This document shows positions 1 through 6,575 of a stretch of DNA of 9,905 nucleotides, one piece after another (position 1 is the first letter of the stretch; each line of letters begins with the position of its first letter). The stretch covers positions 1 through 9,905 of the forward strand of contig JACQPS010000273.1 in the NCBI GenBank assembly GCA_016207445.1, written 5' to 3'. The notes beneath the pieces were generated by a model. It saw only the letters and a program-made list of their open reading frames with translations, ran no database searches and was not told the origin of the DNA. The position numbers and the translations under genes were made by a program. The DNA comes from Gemmatimonadota bacterium (lineage in GTDB: Bacteria; Gemmatimonadota; Gemmatimonadetes; Longimicrobiales; RSA9).

Positions 1-2049
1 CACGAGAAGCGGCTGGTGTGGTCGCCGTGGACGCCGCAGTCCGCCGGCCTCGTGTCCGCGTTCGGCAAGCTGACCGGGCTGGACGGCGTGCGGCCGGTGC
101 GGCGCATCGAGGTGCAGCCGTACGCCAGCAGCCGGCTCACGCGTGCGCCGGGGGACCCGCGCGACCCGTTCTACGAGCGCAGCGACCTGGGCGGCTCGCT
201 GGGCGCCGACTTCAAGCTGGGACTGAGCTCGGGCCTCACCCTCACCGGCACGATCAACCCCGACTTCGGCCAGGTCGAGGTGGACCCGGCGGTCGTGAAC
301 CTGACGGCGTTCGAGACCTTCTTTCCGGAGAAGCGGCCGTTCTTCATCGAGGGCGCCGAGGTGTTCCGCTTCGGCCAGGTGCGCAGCTTCAACCGGTATT
401 CCTTCCAGCAGTTCTTCTACTCGCGGCGCATCGGCCGGCCGCCGCGCCTCGGAGTCTCGGAAGCCGACGTCGCCTACTCCGAGCAGCCGGACCAGACCAC
501 GATCCTGGGCGCCGCCAAGGTCACCGGGAAGGCCGGGGCGTGGACGATCGGCATGATGGACGCGCTCACGGCGCGCGAGCAGGCGCGCTTCGTGACCTCG
601 ACGGGGCTCGAGGACGAAAGCGCGGTCGAGCCGCTCAGCAACTCCTTCGTGGGCCGGCTGCGGCGCGAGCTGCGCGGCGGCTCCACCGTCATTGGCGGGA
701 TGGCCACGGCCGTGCACCGTCGACTCGAGACCGCGGCCTTCGAGCAGGCGCTGCCGCGCCGCGCCTTCCTGGGCGGCATCGACTTCCAGCACGGTTGGGC
801 GGGGCGCGCGTGGGACCTGAGCGGCTTCGTGGTCGCGAGCCGCGTGCAGGGCACGTCCACGGTGATATCGGCGCTGCAACAGGCGAGCGCGCGCTACTAC
901 CAGCGTCCGGACGCGCAGGCGGTCGAGCTCGACCCGACGCGCGTGCGCCTGGACGGGCACATGGCGGATCTCGCGCTGACGCACACGGGCACGTGGGACC
1001 TCTCGCTCGACTACAAGCAGGCGAGCCCCGGCTTCGAGATGAACGACCTGGGGTTCCACGGCCGCACCGACTACCGCAGCTTCTCGACCTTCGCGGGGCG
1101 GCGCGTCAACCGCACGGGCCGGGTGTTCCGCGAGCACAACTACTTCGCGTTCACCAACCACGCCTGGAACTGGGACGGCGACGTGATCTTCGACGCCTAT
1201 GCGGTGGGCGCGAACGGCACGTTCCAGAACCTGTGGTGGACGGGGATGAACCTCGGCCTCGAGCGCGATGCGCTGAGCGATCGCCTCACGCGCGGCGGCC
1301 CGCTCGCGCAGGACCCGGGCGGCTGGTGGTTCAACGTCCGTGGGGGCTCGGACTCGCGCAAGCGGCTGTCGGCGGCCGGGTTCCTGTTCTACAGCCAGGG
1401 GAATGCCGGCAGCCACGAGCGCAGCGCGGAGCTCGAGCTGGACTTCCGGCCGTCCAGCGCGGTGCGCGTGCGCCTCGGCCCCTCGCTCGGCCGCTCCGCG
1501 AGTCCGGCGCAGTACCTCCAGACCGAGCCGGACTCCCTGGCGCTGGACACGTACGGCCGGCGCTACGTCTTCGCCGAGATCGAGCGCACGACTCTTTCGA
1601 TGGACACGCGCGTGGACTGGACCTTCTCCCCGACGCTCTCGCTCCAGCTCTATGCACAGCCGTTCCTGGCCACGGGCGACTTCCGCGACTTCAAGGAGTT
1701 CCGCGTGCCCAGGACCTTCGCCTTCGACGTATACAGCCGCGACCGCGGCACGATCCAGCGCGTGGAGACGCGGGACGGGGTCCGCTACGACGTCGACCCG
1801 GATGGCGCCGGTCCGGCCGCCGCCTTCTCCGTGGCGGAGCCCGACTTCAACGTGCGCAGCCTGCGCGGCAACGCAGTGCTCCGCTGGGAGTACCGCCCCG
1901 GCTCGGTGCTGTACCTGGTCTGGCAGCAGAACCGCAGCGGCTTTGCGCCGACCGGCGAGTTCGACTTCCGCCGGGACGCGCGCGGGATCTTCCGGGCGCC
2001 GGGGACGAACCTGTTTCTGGTGAAGGTGACGTACTGGCTGGGGCTGTAG
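1..2049 (+). CDS. DUF5916 outer-membrane beta-barrel protein, C-terminal part (5' end outside window)
   Basis: The frame is open from the first base, so the gene begins upstream and 682 residues are visible. I recognise the DUF5916 family from the conserved stretch around 282-366: DFGQVEVDPAVVNL, then the hallmark FFPEKRPFFIEGAEVF. Members usually have an N-terminal family 9 carbohydrate-binding-like domain, which would lie outside the window, followed by a long beta-barrel-like region. The visible part fits this: alternating aromatic and polar strands (for example near the end, FLVKVTYWLGL) and a terminal strand rich in aromatics, as expected for an outer-membrane protein. The role of the family is unknown; binding or uptake of a glycan or other large ligand is a guess. 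The stop codon TAG is itself the first part of a G-rich repeat element, and the gene converges on the small membrane-protein gene at 2148-2612. Family call is confident, function is not. Confidence 0.85.
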   Translation, partial: HEKRLVWSPWTPQSAGLVSAFGKLTGLDGVRPVRRIEVQPYASSRLTRAPGDPRDPFYERSDLGGSLGADFKLGLSSGLTLTGTINPDFGQVEVDPAVVNLTAFETFFPEKRPFFIEGAEVFRFGQVRSFNRYSFQQFFYSRRIGRPPRLGVSEADVAYSEQPDQTTILGAAKVTGKAGAWTIGMMDALTAREQARFVTSTGLEDESAVEPLSNSFVGRLRRELRGGSTVIGGMATAVHRRLETAAFEQALPRRAFLGGIDFQHGWAGRAWDLSGFVVASRVQGTSTVISALQQASARYYQRPDAQAVELDPTRVRLDGHMADLALTHTGTWDLSLDYKQASPGFEMNDLGFHGRTDYRSFSTFAGRRVNRTGRVFREHNYFAFTNHAWNWDGDVIFDAYAVGANGTFQNLWWTGMNLGLERDALSDRLTRGGPLAQDPGGWWFNVRGGSDSRKRLSAAGFLFYSQGNAGSHERSAELELDFRPSSAVRVRLGPSLGRSASPAQYLQTEPDSLALDTYGRRYVFAEIERTTLSMDTRVDWTFSPTLSLQLYAQPFLATGDFRDFKEFRVPRTFAFDVYSRDRGTIQRVETRDGVRYDVDPDGAGPAAAFSVAEPDFNVRSLRGNAVLRWEYRPGSVLYLVWQQNRSGFAPTGEFDFRRDARGIFRAPGTNLFLVKVTYWLGL

Positions 2050-2142
2050 GGGTCAGGGGTTAGGGGTCAGGGATCAGCCGTTCGCGGGCGTCCGACACGT
2101 ACCAGTACCCGGCCGGCGCGCGGATCCCTGACCCCTGACCCC
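2049..2142. repeat. GGGGTCA inverted-repeat element, copy 1
   Basis: The left arm has G-runs at 2049-2052, 2056-2059, 2063-2066 and 2070-2072 separated by TCA, TTA and TCA, so it is a 7-bp periodic array with the pattern of a G-quadruplex. Bases 2056-2075 are complementary to 2123-2142 with one G/T mismatch, giving 20-bp arms around a 47-base loop. It fills the space between two convergent genes and could act as a bidirectional transcription terminator, although there is no T tract. The loop shares no obvious sequence with the loops of the other two copies. Confidence 0.85.
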
Positions 2143-2147
2143 GATGC

Positions 2148-2612
2148 CTACGCCGGCACCTTCTGCGCGGGCATGCCGGCGGGCGCCGTCACTTCCTCCT
2201 TGTACGCCCAGGCGCCGGCGAGGGTGCCGAGCAGGATCTCGGCGAAGCCCCAGATCTCCGTGATGCCGAAGAGGCTCCAATCCCAGAACCCCATGGCCGT
2301 CAGGCCGACCATCGGGAAGAAGTAGGAGAGGAACCACACGGTGAGCCCGGTATAGACGGCCGTGCGCGGACCGGCGCCGAAGCGCGGGCGCATCGCGGCG
2401 TAGAGCCAGACGCTCAGGATGCCGAGCAGGAACATCATGAGCACGAACAGGCCGATGATGGCGCCCTCCATCTCGGGCAGGCCGTAACGCTCCAGGATCG
2501 CTCCGAACTGCTCGCGGATGACGACCGCGTTGAGGATCGTCTCGCCGATGTTGAAGACGACGCCCGCCAGCAGCCCGCCCACCAGGACCTTGGTCCCGTT
2601 GATCTTGCCCAT
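2148..2612 (-). CDS. Small four-helix integral membrane protein, function unknown
   Basis: The product is 154 residues with four hydrophobic segments at about 8-31, 50-73, 85-107 and 117-137, a short polar loop carrying RPRFGAGPRT (75-84), and a polar C-terminal tail. I do not recognise a named family, though small proteins with a LYAAMRPRFG-like loop are common as hypothetical membrane proteins. The frame stays open upstream to 2714, but the ATG at 2610-2612 is chosen because AGGAGG sits six bases before it and the first helix starts just after. The upstream extension is arginine-rich and low in hydrophobicity, as expected of non-coding GC-rich sequence. The gene lies 135 bases downstream of the aldehyde dehydrogenase gene on the same strand, so it may be co-transcribed or have its own promoter. 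It is probably an inner-membrane protein; nothing in it points to a catalytic role. Confidence 0.8.
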   Translation of the reverse strand: MGKINGTKVLVGGLLAGVVFNIGETILNAVVIREQFGAILERYGLPEMEGAIIGLFVLMMFLLGILSVWLYAAMRPRFGAGPRTAVYTGLTVWFLSYFFPMVGLTAMGFWDWSLFGITEIWGFAEILLGTLAGAWAYKEEVTAPAGMPAQKVPA

Positions 2613-2618
2613 GCCTGG

Positions 2619-2624
2619 CCTCCT
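2619..2624 (-). promoter_or_regulatory. Shine-Dalgarno site AGGAGG for the small membrane protein
   Basis: On the minus strand AGGAGG is followed by six bases and then the ATG at 2612. It is a full-consensus ribosome binding site and decides the start against the longer open frame that reaches 2714. Confidence 0.85.
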
Positions 2625-2683
2625 GGGATTCGGCCGGGCGCGGCCGCGAGCCGCCCGGCGCCGGTGGTATTGGGGGACGCCTC

Positions 2684-2714
2684 CGAATAGGCGCCAGCGG
2701 CGCCGAAAAGTCAA
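2684..2714 (-). promoter_or_regulatory. Possible sigma70-like promoter for the small membrane protein
   Basis: On the minus strand TTGACT (2709-2714) is followed after 19 bases by TATTCG (2684-2689). The -35 match is good; the -10 is weak and the spacing long. It would give a leader of about 65 bases. A small hairpin with a bulged A (CGCCT pairing with AGGCG around 2679-2695) overlaps it and could instead be the end of the aldehyde dehydrogenase transcript. Confidence 0.25.
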
Positions 2715-2747
2715 CGGATTCGTGGGGCGCGTCTCAGGTGACTGATT

Positions 2748-4187
2748 CTAGCGATTCAGGTTCAGCACCATCGCCTTCAGCTCCGTCATCTCCTGCACGG
2801 CGAACCTGACGCCCTCGCGCCCGAACCCGCTCTGCTTCACGCCGCCGAAGGGGTAGTTGTCCACGCGCAGCATCGGGTAGTCGTTCACGATCACGCCGCC
2901 GACCTCCAGCTCGCGGAACGCCTGCCAGATCCGGCGTACATCGCGCGTGAATACGCCGGCCTGGAGGCCGTAGTCGCTCTGGTTCGTGAGCGCCAGCGCC
3001 TGCTCGAAGTCGTCGCAGGCGCGCACCGTGACCACGGGACCGAAGATCTCCTCGCGCTCGACCTTCATCTCGGGACGGGTCGCGGACAGCACCGTCGGCT
3101 CGATCACGTTGCCGTGGCGGCCGCCGCCGAGCAGCACCTGCGCGCCGGCGTCGACCGCTTCCTCGATCCAGCGCATGACGCGATCGGCGGCCGCGGTGTC
3201 GATGAGCGGCCCCACGACCGTGTCCTCCTCCATGGGGTTCCCCCACTTCAGCCGGCGCACGTCGTTCAGGAACCGCTCGAGGAAGCGGTCATAGGCGGGA
3301 TGGTGGATCAACAGGCGCTGGATGCGGATGCAGTTCTGGCCGGACATGGCGAAGGCGCCGAGCGCGCAGCGGCCGGCGGCCCACTCGAGGTCGGCGTCCT
3401 CGTGCACGATGGCGCCGCCGTTCCCGCCCAGCTCGAGCAGCACCCTCTTGCGCCCCGCGATGTTCTTCAGGTGCCAGCCGACACGCGCGGAGCCGGTGAA
3501 CGACAATAGCGCGAAGCGCTCGTCCGTGGCGAGGCGCTCCGCGACCTCGGGGCGCGAGTGGACCACCGAAAGCGCGCGCGGCGGCAGCCCCGCCTGGAAG
3601 CAGATCTCCGCCAGCTCGAGCGACGTCACCGGGCTCTGCATGGGCGGCTTCAACACGACCGGATTCCCGGCGGCGTACGCGGGCGAGAGCTTGTGCGCGA
3701 CCAGGTTCAACGGAAAGTTGAAGGGCGCGATCGCGCTGACCGGTCCGATCGGGAAGCGCTGATACAGCGTGAAGTATCCCTCGGTGCGCGGCTCGAGATC
3801 GGCCGGCAGGATGCCTCCGCCCAGGCCGCGCGCCTCGTCCGCCCCGAGCGCGAACGTCTGCAGCGCGCGCTGCACCTCGCCGCGCGCGTACTGGATCGGC
3901 TTGCCGCTCTCGCGCGTCATGGTCTCGGCCAGCTCGTCGGCGCGACCGCGGATCCCCTCGACGATGCCCAGCAGGATGTCGACACGACGGTGCGTCGGCA
4001 GCGCGCGCAGCTCGCGAGACGCCTCCACCGCCGCGGCGATGGCCCGCTCCATCTCGGCCGGACCGGCGAGCGGCACGCGCGCGTAGAGCTCGCCGGTGAA
4101 GGGATCGACGACGTCGTCGAACTCCGTGGTCGTGAGCCGCTCCCCCGCGATGGGGAGCCGCCACTCGCGCGGCCTGGCGGCGCTCAT
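2748..4187 (-). CDS. NAD(P)+-dependent aldehyde dehydrogenase (ALDH superfamily)
   Basis: The product is 479 residues, a normal full-length ALDH that oxidises an aldehyde to a carboxylic acid with NAD+ or NADP+ in the cytoplasm. Visible family motifs in order are: PFNFP (155-159, with the oxyanion Asn157), LKPP with the cofactor-binding Lys179-180 region, FTGS (230-233), LELGGN with general base Glu252, SGQNC with nucleophile Cys286, EEIFGP (379-384), and the C-terminal PFGGVKQSGFGREG (446-459). The SGQNCIRIQR active-site context resembles lactaldehyde/glyceraldehyde-type ALDHs more than aromatic or aminomuconate-semialdehyde ones, but the substrate cannot be fixed by eye. The ATG at 4185-4187 is chosen because it overlaps the upstream lipoprotein stop as ATGA; a longer frame to 4238 would lie inside that gene. 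A GGAG 11 bases upstream is a weak ribosome site, so translation probably depends on coupling. Confidence 0.95.
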   Translation of the reverse strand: MSAARPREWRLPIAGERLTTTEFDDVVDPFTGELYARVPLAGPAEMERAIAAAVEASRELRALPTHRRVDILLGIVEGIRGRADELAETMTRESGKPIQYARGEVQRALQTFALGADEARGLGGGILPADLEPRTEGYFTLYQRFPIGPVSAIAPFNFPLNLVAHKLSPAYAAGNPVVLKPPMQSPVTSLELAEICFQAGLPPRALSVVHSRPEVAERLATDERFALLSFTGSARVGWHLKNIAGRKRVLLELGGNGGAIVHEDADLEWAAGRCALGAFAMSGQNCIRIQRLLIHHPAYDRFLERFLNDVRRLKWGNPMEEDTVVGPLIDTAAADRVMRWIEEAVDAGAQVLLGGGRHGNVIEPTVLSATRPEMKVEREEIFGPVVTVRACDDFEQALALTNQSDYGLQAGVFTRDVRRIWQAFRELEVGGVIVNDYPMLRVDNYPFGGVKQSGFGREGVRFAVQEMTELKAMVLNLNR

Positions 4188-4951
4188 TGCTTGCTCAGCT
4201 CCAGCTCGACGGTGTGCGCGCGTCCGGCCACCCGGCACGCCAGGCCCTGGAGCGCGAGACGCGTGGCGAAGGAGATCGAGGCGGCGAAGGCGTCGCTGCA
4301 GCCGAACGCGCCGCCCAGGATCAGGATCGAGCCGACCGTATCGAACGCGCCGCCGGCGTCCAGCGACACGGAATCGGGCGCGAGCGTCGCGGCCGGCGCG
4401 AAACCTCTCACCACGAACGTGTCCGCGAACTCGAGCTGAAAGCGGCCGCCCGCAGCAATGATCTCGCTGCTCGCGCCGGCGCTGTCGACCATGGCGAGGC
4501 GGGTGGCGAGGAATCGGCCGGCGAGCTGCGCCGGCTCGGGCGCCGTGCTGGGCACGAGGCGCAGCCGGCGCAGGCCGGCGAACGCGCCGCCCAGATCGAG
4601 GATGACGACGTCGCCCTCGCGGCGCACGCGGGCGACCTCGAGCGGCGTGACGCGATCGCGACCCAGGAAGATGACCTCGTCGGATGACCCCGTATCCGCG
4701 AAGCCCTCCTCGACGAGCGCGCGCCGGAACTCCAGCGCCGGGCGCATGACCACGAGCCGGAAGATCTGCGGCGCGTCGGGGGTCAGGCGAAGTCCGACCA
4801 CGACGCCGGCCGCGACCAGATCCGTGCCGTCGCCCAGCAGCGCCTCGCGCGCGCTGAACGAGCCCTGGAGCCGGCGGCCGCTTCCCGTCGGGTCATCGGC
4901 GCAGGCCGCGGCGAGGGCGGTTAGAAGCAGGAAAAGAAAACGTCGGCACAT
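4184..4951 (-). CDS. Putative lipoprotein, function unknown
   Basis: The product is 255 residues from the ATG at 4949-4951. It begins MCRRFLFLLLTALAAACADD: positive residues, a hydrophobic core and a lipobox-like AAAC, predicting cleavage before Cys17 and lipid anchoring (the -3 residue is Ala, not the preferred Leu). The mature part is beta-rich with no catalytic motif I recognise. Two segments look alike, residues 28-59 and 143-177 (L-x-G-x-F-x-A ... AAG ... L-x-L/F), suggesting an internal duplication. Cys218 and Cys239 could form a disulfide. The start is uncertain: there is no Shine-Dalgarno sequence, an in-frame ATG lies six bases upstream, and the frame stays open through the 14-bp repeats to a GTG at 5047. 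The short start is preferred because it puts the signal peptide at the N terminus. The stop overlaps the aldehyde dehydrogenase start. Confidence 0.75.
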   Translation of the reverse strand: MCRRFLFLLLTALAAACADDPTGSGRRLQGSFSAREALLGDGTDLVAAGVVVGLRLTPDAPQIFRLVVMRPALEFRRALVEEGFADTGSSDEVIFLGRDRVTPLEVARVRREGDVVILDLGGAFAGLRRLRLVPSTAPEPAQLAGRFLATRLAMVDSAGASSEIIAAGGRFQLEFADTFVVRGFAPAATLAPDSVSLDAGGAFDTVGSILILGGAFGCSDAFAASISFATRLALQGLACRVAGRAHTVELELSKQ

Positions 4952-5055
4952 GAACATCGGCACTTGAACGGCGGCACATGAACATCGGCACTTGAACGGC
5001 GGCACATGAGCACCGGCACATGAGCACCGGCACACGAACGGCGGCACGTGAACGT
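4944..5055. repeat. 14-bp tandem repeat array, eight units, over the lipoprotein start
   Basis: Eight consecutive 14-bp units start with CGGCAC (at 4944, 4958, 4972, 4986, 5000, 5014, 5028 and 5042), consensus CGGCACATGAACGG with variation mainly in the last bases. Units 1-2 and 3-4 are an identical 28-bp pair, so the array grew in at least two steps. The first unit contains the lipoprotein start codon on the minus strand, and the rest occupies the start-proximal half of the divergent intergenic region. The lipoprotein reading frame is open through the whole array (42-bp, 14-residue period, Cys-rich if translated). A degenerate CGG at 5056 may be the edge of a ninth unit. The remaining 5056-5208 holds a G7 run and no clear promoter. 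Confidence 0.95.
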
Positions 5056-5199
5056 CGGTTCAGGGGGGGAAGATGCGGCCCCTCATCGGAAAGGGAAAGC
5101 CCGACAGCGCTTGCGCGGCGGTTCCCGACTTGACGTCGAGCGGTCGACAGAGCAGCATCAAGGGCGCAAATCACCGCAGCCCGCTTCGCGTACGATTCC

Positions 5200-5205
5200 G
5201 GAGGG
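5200..5205 (+). promoter_or_regulatory. Shine-Dalgarno site GGAGGG for the cyclase gene
   Basis: GGAGGG ends three bases before the ATG at 5209. The spacing is short but the match is strong, and the start it selects gives a clean signal peptide. Confidence 0.75.
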
Positions 5206-5208
5206 ACC

Positions 5209-6105
5209 ATGCGTCACCTGGCCCTGACGAGCGCACTCGCGCTCTTCGCTTCGCTCGGCACGGCCGTCCCCGCCGCCGCCCAGACGCTCGACCTGAAAAC
5301 GGTGCGGATGGTCGATCTGACGCACCCGTTCAACGAGCGCACGCTCTACTGGCCGACGTCGCCATCGACGTTCCGGCTCGAGCGGCTGGCGTACGGCTCG
5401 ACGCCGGCGGGGTTCTTCTACGCCGCCAACGCCTTCTCGACGCCGGAGCACGGCGGGACGCACCTGGACGCGCCCATCCACTTCGCGGAAGGGCGGCTCA
5501 CGGCGGACCGCATCCCGCTGGAGCGGCTCATTGCCCCGGCGGTGGTGATCGACATCACCGCGCAGGCGACCGCCGACCGCGACTACCGGTTGACGCGCGC
5601 GGATGTGCTGGAGTTCGAGCGACGGCACGGGCGCGTTCCGGCCGGCGCCATCGTGCTCTTGCGCACCGGCTGGAGCCGCTACTGGCCCGATCGCAAGCTG
5701 TACCTCGGGGATGACACGCCGGGGGATGCGTCCAACCTGCATTTCCCGGGCTACGGCGAGGACGCTGCGCGGCTGCTGGTGCTGGAACGGAAGGTCGGCG
5801 CGCTCGGCGCCGACGTCGCCTCCATAGATCACGGCCCATCGAAGAACTTCATCGCGCACCAGATCGCGAACGGCGCCGACGTGCCCGGGTTCGAGAACCT
5901 GACCAACCTGGACCAGCTCCCGCCGACCGGCGCGCTGGTCATCGCGCTGCCCATGAAGATCGAGGGCGGATCGGGTGGGCCGCTCCGAGCGGTCGCGCTC
6001 GTGCCGGTGATCAGGGGTCAGGGGTCAGGGGCCAGGGACCAGGGAGTCGCACCGATGCTGACCCCCGATCCCCGACCCCTGATCCCTGGTGAAGGCGCAC
6101 GGTGA
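5209..6105 (+). CDS. Secreted cyclase family protein (kynurenine formamidase-like metal hydrolase)
   Basis: The product is 298 residues. Residues 1-25 form a signal peptide (hydrophobic run, cleavage likely at AAA-Q25), so the enzyme is probably periplasmic. The cyclase family (PF04199) signature HxGTHxDxPxHF is present as HGGTHLDAPIHF (81-92), whose His81, His85, Asp87 and His91 are expected to bind metal. Asp207, His217 and Glu229 (in GFENL) match other conserved family positions. Family members hydrolyse amides or lactam-like rings, such as N-formylkynurenine or isatin; the substrate here is unknown, and an exported form argues against a plain cytosolic tryptophan-degradation step. The fold seems complete at about residue 267. 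Residues 269-298 are translated from a GGGGTCA inverted repeat (low complexity, Gly/Pro/Arg) and look like an acquired tail. The stop TGA overlaps the GTG start of the RidA gene. Confidence 0.9.
   Translation: MRHLALTSALALFASLGTAVPAAAQTLDLKTVRMVDLTHPFNERTLYWPTSPSTFRLERLAYGSTPAGFFYAANAFSTPEHGGTHLDAPIHFAEGRLTADRIPLERLIAPAVVIDITAQATADRDYRLTRADVLEFERRHGRVPAGAIVLLRTGWSRYWPDRKLYLGDDTPGDASNLHFPGYGEDAARLLVLERKVGALGADVASIDHGPSKNFIAHQIANGADVPGFENLTNLDQLPPTGALVIALPMKIEGGSGGPLRAVALVPVIRGQGSGARDQGVAPMLTPDPRPLIPGEGAR
6009..6084. repeat. GGGGTCA inverted-repeat element, copy 2, inside the cyclase 3' end
   Basis: The left arm 6009-6035 is complementary to 6058-6084 with four mismatches over 27 bases, around a 22-base loop. 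G-runs at 6014-6017, 6021-6024, 6028-6031, 6035-6037 and 6042-6044 keep the 7-bp period. The right arm has the equivalent C-runs, so both strands carry a quadruplex pattern. Unlike copies 1 and 3, this copy lies within a reading frame: it encodes the last 30 or so residues of the cyclase and ends 17 bases before the RidA start. Confidence 0.85.
6091..6095 (+). promoter_or_regulatory. Shine-Dalgarno site GAAGG for the RidA gene
   Basis: GAAGG is followed by six bases and the GTG at 6102. It supports the GTG start and lies just outside the inverted repeat, which could mask or expose it by folding. Confidence 0.55.
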
Positions 6106-6485
6106 CCGGGCGACGCCGCGTCGCGACCCGCGCGCCCTGGGAAGCCACCGTCGGCTACTCGCGCGCCGTGCGCGCCGGCAACCTGGTCTACGTCTCCGGG
6201 ACGGCGCCCGTGGGCGAGGATGGCAAGATCGCGCACCGCGGTGACGCCTACCGCCAGGCGCAGCGCTGCATCGAGATCATCACCCGTGCGCTCCAGGAGC
6301 TCGGCGCCGGGCCCGAGCACGTCGTGCGCACGCGCATGTTCATCGCCGACCGCACGCACTGGCAGGAGGTCGGCCGCGCCCACGCCGAGGTCTTCGGCGC
6401 GCACCGCCCGGCCACTATCATGGTCGTGACCGGTTTCGTGGACGCCGACATCCTGGTGGAGATCGAGGCAGATGCGGTGGTGTGA
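6102..6485 (+). CDS. RidA family protein (YjgF/YER057c/UK114), non-canonical active site
   Basis: The product is 127 residues, the normal length for this small trimeric family. Family landmarks are GYSRAVRAGNLVYVSGTAP (18-36), the VVRTRMFI strand (74-81), RPATIMV (102-108) and the C-terminal VEIEADAVV (119-127). Canonical RidA hydrolyses reactive enamine/imine intermediates from PLP enzymes using an Arg at E. coli position 105. Aligned without gaps from there to the C terminus, this protein has Thr105 in place of that Arg but keeps Glu120, so it probably belongs to a Rid subfamily that lacks the standard deaminase activity. The GTG start overlaps the cyclase stop (GTGA), implying coupled translation and perhaps a shared pathway, although the cyclase is exported and this protein has no signal peptide. 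No alternative start is better: the conserved region begins near residue 12. Confidence 0.9.
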   Translation: MTGRRRVATRAPWEATVGYSRAVRAGNLVYVSGTAPVGEDGKIAHRGDAYRQAQRCIEIITRALQELGAGPEHVVRTRMFIADRTHWQEVGRAHAEVFGAHRPATIMVVTGFVDADILVEIEADAVV

Positions 6486-6530
6486 GCCGCACGTGCTGCC
6501 ATCGGCAGGGGGCACGAACGGCCCGGCTCA
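6483..6530 (+). terminator. Possible nested hairpin after the RidA gene
   Basis: TGAGCCG at 6483-6489 (including the RidA stop) is complementary to CGGCTCA at 6524-6530. Inside, GTGC (6493-6496) pairs with GCAC (6512-6515) and TGCC (6497-6500) with GGCA (6504-6507). No T tract follows, so it may be a weak terminator, an RNA-stabilising hairpin, or chance in GC-rich DNA. The rest of the gap to 6575 holds no Shine-Dalgarno site; a TTGACC at 6548-6553 is too close to the pntAA start to serve a conventional promoter with a leader. Confidence 0.3.
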
Positions 6531-6575
6531 GGGTATTGCAGGGATGGTTGACCTAATCCTTTCCGAGACAATAAG

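Noticed and set aside
1331..2023. Long antisense and alternate-frame open frames over the DUF5916 gene and over other genes
   Set aside because: They are Arg/Ala-rich shadows caused by high GC content, lack ribosome sites and show no domain pattern.
2613..2714. N-terminal extension of the small membrane protein to 188 residues
   Set aside because: The upstream part is arginine-rich and unlike coding sequence, while AGGAGG at ideal spacing marks the ATG at 2612.
4188..4238. Longer aldehyde dehydrogenase start at 4238
   Set aside because: It lies inside the lipoprotein coding region and adds a non-conserved Arg/Ala-rich stretch; the ATGA overlap start is more likely.
4785..4795. GGGGTCAGG inside the lipoprotein gene as another repeat copy
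   Set aside because: A single unit without an inverted partner, in a normal coding context; most likely chance.
4952..5047. Cys-rich 32-residue extension of the lipoprotein encoded by the 14-bp repeats
   Set aside because: It would bury the signal peptide inside the protein. The open frame follows from the repeats containing no in-frame stop. Kept only as a possibility if repeat-driven upstream starts are used.
4944..5055. CRISPR array
   Set aside because: The 14-bp units are directly contiguous with no spacers, and no cas genes are near.
5130..5158. Promoter for the cyclase gene with TTGACG at 5130
   Set aside because: The -35 is reasonable but CAGCAT at the expected -10 position matches poorly, and no better partner is visible.
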